From assembly GCA_902781705.1 (NCBI GenBank), contig CACZKE010000016.1:1-64000 (forward strand): a stretch of 64,000 nucleotides of DNA. Direction: 5' to 3'. This document shows, in pieces, positions 58,328 through 64,000 of the stretch. Numbering within the stretch: position 1 is the first letter of the stretch; every line of letters begins with the position of its first letter. The DNA is from an uncultured Bacteroidia bacterium. Lineage in GTDB: Bacteria > Bacteroidota > Bacteroidia > Bacteroidales > UBA932. The position numbers were made by a program, and so were the translations under genes. The notes under the pieces are model-generated. The model had not been told where the DNA came from. It worked only from the letters and a program-made list of their open reading frames with translations, and ran no database searches.

Positions 58328-59119
58328 ATGCAGCCGTATCTCCGCACCAGACAGGAACAGGACCGCCGGAGCCTTTGGACAGGCCTCGGCGCGACGGTGG
58401 CCGCGCACGCCATCGCCCTCGTCGTGTGCCTGACCTCGGGACTCAAGTATCTGGATCCCCCGCCGCCGGAGACGAGCTTCCTCATCGACTTCGAGGAGGA
58501 AATCCAGGAGCTGGAAAGGCCCATGGAGACCCGGGTGGGACGGCAGCCCCAGGCGGAGGAAGTGGACCGCACGAAGGAAGTGGAACTGGTCCAGAAGGCC
58601 GAATCGCCCCATGTGAACGACCGGCCCAACAAGACCCCGGCGGTCAAGCAGAACGACCACGGCGACGTGGAAGTCCCCGCCCCGCCACAGAAAGAGGAAC
58701 CCAAACTGGATCCCCGCGCCTCCTTCCCCGGCATGAGCCAGCAGGACGACAAGGCCACGGCCCCGCACAGCGCCTCCGAGGCGTCCGAGGGCTTCAAGGC
58801 CGGCCAGCCCGACGGCAACACGAAGGAAGGGAAGACGTCCGGCACGGCCAATGCACACCTGAAAGGCCGCAACGTCGTGGGAACCCTCCCCCGGCCTACC
58901 TATAACGCCCAGTTGGAAGGAATCGTCGTCGTCCAGGTCAAGGTGGACCAGTACGGCAATGTCACCGAAGCCGTTCCGGGCGTGGAAGGGACCACGGTCA
59001 CCAACACCGCCCTCTGGAACGCCGCCCGCGCCGCCGCCATGAAGGCCCATTTCAACATGAGCGCCGACGCCCCGGTCCTCCAGACCGGCACCATTACCTA
59101 CAAGTTCAAACTGCAATAA
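58328..59119 (+). CDS. tonB: TonB-like energy transducer protein
   Basis: The 263-residue protein has an N-terminal membrane helix (LGATVAAHAIALVVCLTSGL), a periplasmic Pro/Glu/Lys-rich linker (PPQKEEPKLDPRASFPGMSQ) and a C-terminal domain with LPRPTYNAQLEGIVVVQVKV followed by DQYGNVTEA, the YP/G-x-V pattern of the TonB or TolA/TonB C-terminal fold. Together with exbB and exbD it forms the energy-transducing complex used by outer-membrane receptors, such as the barrel at 44915. It is the last gene of the operon. Confidence 0.82.
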   Translation: MQPYLRTRQEQDRRSLWTGLGATVAAHAIALVVCLTSGLKYLDPPPPETSFLIDFEEEIQELERPMETRVGRQPQAEEVDRTKEVELVQKAESPHVNDRPNKTPAVKQNDHGDVEVPAPPQKEEPKLDPRASFPGMSQQDDKATAPHSASEASEGFKAGQPDGNTKEGKTSGTANAHLKGRNVVGTLPRPTYNAQLEGIVVVQVKVDQYGNVTEAVPGVEGTTVTNTALWNAARAAAMKAHFNMSADAPVLQTGTITYKFKLQ

Positions 59120-59135
59120 AAGCATATCACCCGGA

Positions 59136-59160
59136 CAATGACGGGATGTCATTGACATTT
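59136..59160 (+). terminator. Weak hairpin terminator after tonB
   Basis: A perfect 7-bp stem (CAATGAC / GTCATTG) with a 5-base loop followed by ACATTTTAATC lies 16 bases after the tonB stop. The T-run is short. Confidence 0.5.
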
Positions 59161-59196
59161 TAATCACTCTAACTACCCCGTGAGGGGCAAAAAACA

Positions 59197-60453
59197 ATGG
59201 AAGAAAAGAAGAAGGGCACCCGTGCCCGTTTCACCCGGAGGCCTGCCGAAGGCCGCGCAGAGAAAGTGGAATACGGCCGCCGCGAAGGCGGATACCGCCC
59301 ACATCGGGATGGCGAATTCAAGCCCCGCGCTGAACGCGCCTACAGCACAGATTACAGCACCAGCCGGTCTTTCGACTCCGAAGAGGCGCCGAAGCCCCGC
59401 GCCTACAGCCGTCCCCAGGGCGAGCGCCGTCCCTACGGCGAGCGTCCGCAGGGCGAGCGCCGGTCCTACGGCGACCGCAAGCCGGCCGGTGAACACCGCG
59501 CCTACGGCGAAAGCCGTCCTAATGGCGAAAGCCGCCCGCGCACCGAGGGCAAGCCTTACGGCGAGCGTCCCCGCAAGTCCGGCTACGGAAAGCCGTCCTT
59601 CGGCGCCAAGCCCGGCCGCAAGCCCTACCAGAAGCGCTCGAACGCCGACGAGGGCATGAGCGAGATGCTCAGCCGCAAGCCGCAGGTCACCGGCAGCGCC
59701 TGGTCCGACGACGATACCGCGAAGACTCCGATCAAGGAGGTCGTCCGCCTGAACAAATACATCGCCAACTCCGGCGTCTGCTCCCGCAGGGAAGCCGACA
59801 CGCTCATCCAGAGCGGCGTCGTCACCGTGAACGGCGAAGTGGTGACCGAACTGGGCACCAAGGTCAACATCCTCACCGACGACATCCGCTTCAACGGACA
59901 GCGCCTCAAGGGCGAGGAGAAGGTGTACATCGTCATGAACAAGCCCAAGGGCTACGTCACGACCGCCAGCGACCCGCACGCGGAGAAGACCGTCATGGAC
60001 CTCCTCAAGGGCTGCCCGACGCGGGTGTTCCCCGTGGGCCGGCTGGACAAGAACACCACCGGCGTCCTGATGTTCACCAACGACGGCGAGATGGCCGAGC
60101 GCCTCACTCACCCGTCCTATAATAAGAAGAAGATCTACCAGGTGGTCCTGGACCATCCCCTCACCGAGGAGGACAAGGAAAAGGTCCTCGCCGGCATCGA
60201 ACTCACCGACGGGGTGATCGCGGCCGATGAACTCGAGTACATCGACCAGCGCGACCACCGCCAGCTGGGCATCGAGATCCACTCCGGCAAGAACCGGATC
60301 GTCCGCCGCATCTTCGAGTCCATGGGCTACGAAGTGAAGGCCCTGGACCGCGTCTATTTCGCCGGCCTCACCAAGAAGGGGCTCAAGAAGAGCGACTGGC
60401 GCTACCTCACCGAGGGCGAAGTGAACATCCTGAAGATGGGGGCGTACGTGTAA
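59197..60453 (+). CDS. RluB/RsuA-family 23S rRNA pseudouridine synthase with Arg-rich N-terminal extension
   Basis: The 418-residue protein has an N-terminal low-complexity extension of about 165 residues with GERRPYGERPQGERRSYGDR-type repeats, then an S4 domain (KYIANSGVCSRREADTLIQS) and the pseudouridine synthase domain with the catalytic Asp in FPVGRLDKNTTGVLMFTNDG. The extension is expected to bind rRNA. The family modifies U2605 (RluB) or other sites of 23S rRNA; the exact site is not determined. Its stop overlaps the era start (TAATG), and the gene starts 77 bp after tonB. Confidence 0.85.
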   Translation: MEEKKKGTRARFTRRPAEGRAEKVEYGRREGGYRPHRDGEFKPRAERAYSTDYSTSRSFDSEEAPKPRAYSRPQGERRPYGERPQGERRSYGDRKPAGEHRAYGESRPNGESRPRTEGKPYGERPRKSGYGKPSFGAKPGRKPYQKRSNADEGMSEMLSRKPQVTGSAWSDDDTAKTPIKEVVRLNKYIANSGVCSRREADTLIQSGVVTVNGEVVTELGTKVNILTDDIRFNGQRLKGEEKVYIVMNKPKGYVTTASDPHAEKTVMDLLKGCPTRVFPVGRLDKNTTGVLMFTNDGEMAERLTHPSYNKKKIYQVVLDHPLTEEDKEKVLAGIELTDGVIAADELEYIDQRDHRQLGIEIHSGKNRIVRRIFESMGYEVKALDRVYFAGLTKKGLKKSDWRYLTEGEVNILKMGAYV

Positions 60454-61334
60454 TGGCACACAGGGCAGGTTTCGTCAACATCATCGGCAACCCGAACGTC
60501 GGGAAGTCCACCCTCATGAACGCCCTGGTGGGCGAGAAACTTTCCATCGTCACGGCGAAGGCCCAGACGACGCGCCACCGCATCATGGGCATCGTGAACG
60601 GGGAGGATTACCAGATCGTGTACTCCGACACCCCGGGCATCCTCAAGCCCAACTACCGGCTCCAGCAGAACATGCTGGACTTCGTGGACACGGCCATCGG
60701 CGACGCGGACATCATCCTCTATGTCACCGACACCGTGGAGAAGGGCGACAAGAATGAGGCCTACATCGAGAAACTCGCGAAGGTCGAGTGCCCCATCGTC
60801 CTGGTGATCAACAAGATCGACATCTCTACCCAGGAGAAGGTCGTGGAACTGATGCAGTGGTGGCACGAGAAACTCCCCAAGGCGGAGATCATCCCGGCGT
60901 CGGCCCAGGAGAAATTCAACCTGGAGAGCATCCTGGAGGCGGTTTCCAGCCGCCTTCCGGAGGCCCCGGCCTGGTTCGACAAGGACCAGTTCACGGACAA
61001 GAACCTCCGTTTCTTCGCCTCGGAGATCCTGCGGGAGAAGATCTTCCTCAACTACAGCGAGGAGATTCCCTACAGTTGCCAGGTGGAGATCGATGCCTTC
61101 CACGAGGGCGAGGAACGCTACGAGATCAGCGCCGTCATCTATGTGATGCGTGAGTCCCAGAAGGGCATCATCATCGGCAAGAAGGGCGCCGCCCTGAAGA
61201 AGGTGGGCACCGAGGCCCGCCTGGAGATGGAGGACTTCTTCCAGAAGAAGGTCTTCCTCTCCACCTTTGTGAAAGTGGACCCCGACTGGCGGGAGAACCG
61301 CAAGGAACTCCGCCGGTTCGGTTATGAATTCTGA
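60453..61334 (+). CDS. era: GTPase Era
   Basis: Era binds the 3' end of 16S rRNA and monitors 30S assembly. The 293-residue protein has G1 GNPNVGKST (12-20), G2 with the TTRHRIMGIVNGEDYQ region, G3 DTPGILKPN, G4 NKIDIS and G5 PASAQE. A KH domain closes the protein (VIYVMRESQKGIIIGKKGAA). The start overlaps the pseudouridine synthase stop by one base, and the topoisomerase gene follows after 8 bp, so all three are transcribed together. Confidence 0.94.
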   Translation: MAHRAGFVNIIGNPNVGKSTLMNALVGEKLSIVTAKAQTTRHRIMGIVNGEDYQIVYSDTPGILKPNYRLQQNMLDFVDTAIGDADIILYVTDTVEKGDKNEAYIEKLAKVECPIVLVINKIDISTQEKVVELMQWWHEKLPKAEIIPASAQEKFNLESILEAVSSRLPEAPAWFDKDQFTDKNLRFFASEILREKIFLNYSEEIPYSCQVEIDAFHEGEERYEISAVIYVMRESQKGIIIGKKGAALKKVGTEARLEMEDFFQKKVFLSTFVKVDPDWRENRKELRRFGYEF

Positions 61335-61342
61335 AGAAGACT

Positions 61343-64000
61343 ATGAGCGAAGATTGGGACGACATCCAGGAAGAACAGCCTGAGGAGCAGGAAAACGAAC
61401 AGGAACTCACCGAGGAACAGGCGCAGGATACGGGGAAATTCACCCGCCTCCTGGGCAGCGACAGCCGGAAGTTCAAGCTCTCGGGGATGTTCAAGGACTG
61501 GTTCCTGGACTATTCCTCGTACGTGATCCTGCAGCGGGCCGTGCCGCACATCGTCGATGGACTCAAACCGGTCCAGCGGCGCGTGCTGCACGCCATGTTC
61601 AAGATGGACGACGGCCGGTACACGAAGGTCGCGAACATCGTGGGCCAGGCCATGCAGTACCATCCGCACGGCGATGCGTCCATCCTGGGCGCCCTCGTCC
61701 AACTGGGCCAGAAGGGCTTTGCCATCGACTGCCAGGGTAACTGGGGCAACATCCTCACCGGCGACTCCAACGCGGCGGCCCGTTACATCGAGGCGCGGCT
61801 GTCCAAGTTCGCCAAGGAAGTGATCTTCGACCCGAAGGTCACCACCTGGATGACCTCCTACGACGGCCGCAACCAGGAGCCCACGGAACTCCCGGTGCGC
61901 TTCCCGCTCCTGCTCGCGCAGGGCACCGAAGGCATCGCCGTGGGTATGCAGTCCCGGATCCTTCCCCATAACTTCAACGAACTCATCGACGCATCCATCG
62001 CCATCCTGAAGGAAGAGGACTACGAACTGTATCCCGACTTCCCCACCGGCGGCCTCGCGGACTGCTCCAAGTACAACCACGGACGCCGCGGCGGCCAGGT
62101 GAAGATCCGCGCCCGGATCGACAAGGTGGACAAGAGCACGGTCACGATCACCGAGATCCCCTACGGGAAGACCTCGCACATGATCATCGACAGTATCCTC
62201 AAGGCCAAGGACAAGGGGAAGATCAAGATCAAGAAGATCGAGGACATGACCACGGACAAGGTGGAGATCATCATCCACCTCCCGGCCGACGTGTCCCCGG
62301 ACAAGACCATCGACGCCCTGTATGCCTTCACCGACTGCGAGACCACCATCAACCCGAACGCCTGCGTCATCGTGGAGGACAAGCCGCAGTTCCTCTCGGT
62401 CAACGACATCCTCGAGTACGACACCATGCACACCCGCGACCTGCTGGGCCGGGAACTGGAGATCAAGCTCGGCGAGCTGGAGGACCAGTGGCACTATGAC
62501 TCCCTGGAGCGCATCTTCTTCGAGAACCGCATCTACAAGGTGCTGGAGCAGAACCAGCGCGACTGGGACGAGCAATTGCAGGACATCTTCACCCAGATGA
62601 AGCAGTACCAGGACCTTCTCCACCGCGAAATCGTGATGGACGACATCCTGAAACTCGTGGAGAAGCCGGTGCGCAAGATCTCCAAGTTCGACACCAAGGC
62701 CCTGGACGAGAAGATCTACGCCCTGGAGGACGAGATGAAGGACGTGCGGGACAATCTCGCGCACCTTACCGAATACACCATCGACTGGTTCAAATCCCTG
62801 AAGAAGAAATACGGAAAGGACCACCCGCGCCTGACGGAGATCACCTCCTTCGAGACCATCGCCGCGACCAAGGTCGTGAACAACAACGCGAAGTTGTACG
62901 CGAACCTCGCCGAGGGCTTCGTGGGCATCGGCCTCAAGAATTCCGACGGCGGAGAGTTCGTCTCCGAGTGTTCCGACCTGTCGGAGATCATCGTCATCGG
63001 CCGCGACGGCAAGTACCGGGTGACCAAGGTGACGGACAAGGCCTTCTTCGGGAAGGACCTCCTGTACGCCGGCGTGTTCAACCGGAACGACGCCCGGACC
63101 ATCTACAACGTCATCTACCGCGAGGGCAAGAGTTCGGTCCACTACGCCAAGCGCTTCGCCATCACCTCCATCACCCGCGACAAGGAGTACGACATCACGA
63201 CGGGGGCGGAAGGGTCCAAGATCCTCTGGTTCACCGTGAACCACAACGGCGAGGCGGAGACAGTGAAGATCGGCCTCCGTCCCAAGAAGGGCATCAAGAA
63301 GTCCCAGCTCGAGTACGACTTCTCCACCCTCGCGATCAAGGGCCGCGGCTCCCGGGGCAACCTCGTGACCAAATACCCGATCGCGAAGATCCAGCTCAAG
63401 GCCAAGGGCGTCACCACCCTCGGCGGCAAGGACATCTGGTACGATCCGGACATCCAGCGGCTGAACGAGGACGGGCGCGGAGAGTATGTGGGCGAATTCA
63501 CCGGCAACGACCGGGTCCTCGCCATCTTCTCCGACGGTACCTACTACACGACCAACTACGAGACCGTGAACAAGTACCAGGGCGACGTGATCCGGATCGA
63601 GAAACTGGACCCGGGTCTCACCTACACGGTCCTCTATTGGGACAATGCGGTCAAGGCCTTCTACATCAAGCGTTTCAGTTTCGTAGAAAGCAACAATACG
63701 CCCGTCTCCTTCATTTCCGACGCGAAGGGTTCCAAACTCGTGGACATCTCCGTGGACCTGCACCCGCAGGTGAAACTCACCTTCGGCGGACGCCAGGAAG
63801 GCCGCGAGGCCGAGGTGCTGGATGCCGAGGAGTTCATCGCAAAGAAGGGCCTCACGGCGAAGGGCAAGAAGTGCAGTGCCCTGGACCTCGCCGCCGTGGA
63901 GTTCATCGAGCCGCTCCACAAGCCCGAGGACGACATCGTCCCGGACGAACCCGAACCCGTGGACATCGAACTGGACGACGAGGAAGACGACTACACCGAT
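61343..64000 (+). CDS. parC: DNA topoisomerase IV subunit A / gyrase A-like, C-terminus cut by window edge
   Basis: The first 886 codons of a type IIA topoisomerase subunit. An acidic 30-residue N-terminal leader (EEQPEEQENEQE) precedes the winged-helix domain. The quinolone-resistance region reads QYHPHGDASILGALVQLG, with S113 at the position of GyrA S83, and the catalytic tyrosine is Y148 in DSNAAARYIEARLSKF. The tower and coiled-coil gate follow (LLHREIVMDDILKLVEKPVR), then the C-terminal beta-pinwheel region from about 560. The last residues before the edge are acidic (EPEPVDIELDDEEDD). No gyrA box was seen in the pinwheel, supporting ParC over GyrA. It relaxes and decatenates DNA with ParE, not in the window. 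Confidence 0.88.
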   Translation, partial: MSEDWDDIQEEQPEEQENEQELTEEQAQDTGKFTRLLGSDSRKFKLSGMFKDWFLDYSSYVILQRAVPHIVDGLKPVQRRVLHAMFKMDDGRYTKVANIVGQAMQYHPHGDASILGALVQLGQKGFAIDCQGNWGNILTGDSNAAARYIEARLSKFAKEVIFDPKVTTWMTSYDGRNQEPTELPVRFPLLLAQGTEGIAVGMQSRILPHNFNELIDASIAILKEEDYELYPDFPTGGLADCSKYNHGRRGGQVKIRARIDKVDKSTVTITEIPYGKTSHMIIDSILKAKDKGKIKIKKIEDMTTDKVEIIIHLPADVSPDKTIDALYAFTDCETTINPNACVIVEDKPQFLSVNDILEYDTMHTRDLLGRELEIKLGELEDQWHYDSLERIFFENRIYKVLEQNQRDWDEQLQDIFTQMKQYQDLLHREIVMDDILKLVEKPVRKISKFDTKALDEKIYALEDEMKDVRDNLAHLTEYTIDWFKSLKKKYGKDHPRLTEITSFETIAATKVVNNNAKLYANLAEGFVGIGLKNSDGGEFVSECSDLSEIIVIGRDGKYRVTKVTDKAFFGKDLLYAGVFNRNDARTIYNVIYREGKSSVHYAKRFAITSITRDKEYDITTGAEGSKILWFTVNHNGEAETVKIGLRPKKGIKKSQLEYDFSTLAIKGRGSRGNLVTKYPIAKIQLKAKGVTTLGGKDIWYDPDIQRLNEDGRGEYVGEFTGNDRVLAIFSDGTYYTTNYETVNKYQGDVIRIEKLDPGLTYTVLYWDNAVKAFYIKRFSFVESNNTPVSFISDAKGSKLVDISVDLHPQVKLTFGGRQEGREAEVLDAEEFIAKKGLTAKGKKCSALDLAAVEFIEPLHKPEDDIVPDEPEPVDIELDDEEDDYTD

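Noticed and set aside
61322..63919. An 865-codon minus-strand frame opposite parC
   Set aside because: It mirrors the topoisomerase coding sequence, has no recognisable domain and no promoter. Similar shadows occur at 8607-9989, 10044-11621 and 12425-14068.
1..64000. rRNA or tRNA genes
   Set aside because: No cloverleaf-like or rRNA-like sequence was recognised in any of the intergenic gaps, though this was by eye only; a tRNAscan-type search would settle it.

Overview
The window is a G+C-rich chromosomal segment of a member of the Bacteroidota, most likely an uncultured Bacteroidales. The evidence is the recurrent TAnnTTTG promoter box close to start codons, the general lack of Shine-Dalgarno sequences, and several lineage-typical proteins: a DUF3078 outer-membrane protein, a FadL-like porin, a TPR/TM/HTH regulator, carboxypeptidase-regulatory-domain proteins, a BT_3928-like DoxX protein and an archaeal-type ProRS. 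No rRNA or tRNA gene was recognised. Most of the window is housekeeping. Accessory material lies at about 34.3-37.6 kb, 39.9-43.5 kb and 51.0-54.2 kb.

Layout. 0-3.9 kb: a glycan-degradation cluster (5' part of a GH3 enzyme, a broken CE2-type acetyl esterase, a GH95 fucosidase). 3.9-12.5 kb: CreD-like protein, EttA, a Y-family polymerase with a small partner ORF, a condensation-fold acyltransferase, an envelope protein and a lipid kinase. 12.5-15.4 kb: a FadL-like porin and a striking Tyr/Trp-rich exported protein. 15.5-20.8 kb: proS, DUF3078, tilS and a Ser-type sulfatase. 21.6-25.0 kb: lipid A genes lpxD, lpxC (not fused to fabZ) and lpxA, then a WbqC-like gene. 25.2-31.6 kb: rimP-nusA-infB plus a CotH lipoprotein. 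31.6-34.3 kb: DoxX-like, tmk and divergent folP. 34.4-37.6 kb: a lower-GC island with a TPR/HTH sensor and four small orphan genes. 37.6-40.2 kb: DivIC/FtsB-like, a nucleotidyltransferase, a CPBP protease and a 65-bp palindrome array. 40.2-42.9 kb: a MurU-like/AmgK-RapZ-like pair. 43.5-51.0 kb: a phytase-like lipoprotein facing a BlaI-M56-TlpA-OMP operon. 51.3-52.3 kb: a REP-associated tyrosine transposase (RAYT). 52.5-54.8 kb: NAD salvage (pncB, pncA). 54.8-64 kb: UvrD-family helicase, exbB-exbD-tonB, an RluB-type pseudouridine synthase, era and most of a topoisomerase IV subunit A.

The most unusual content is repeat biology. Two adjacent genes of a probable cell-wall recycling pathway each carry, in frame and on the same strand, a roughly 230-250 bp palindrome-bounded repeat that adds about 80 residues built partly from 9-residue repeats. 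Simple copies of the same palindrome sit between genes elsewhere. A RAYT gene is bracketed by inverted REP-like hairpins, with a third copy 2 kb away. A four-copy palindrome array has an exact 65-bp period. A duplicated ~160-bp block fills a divergent promoter region.
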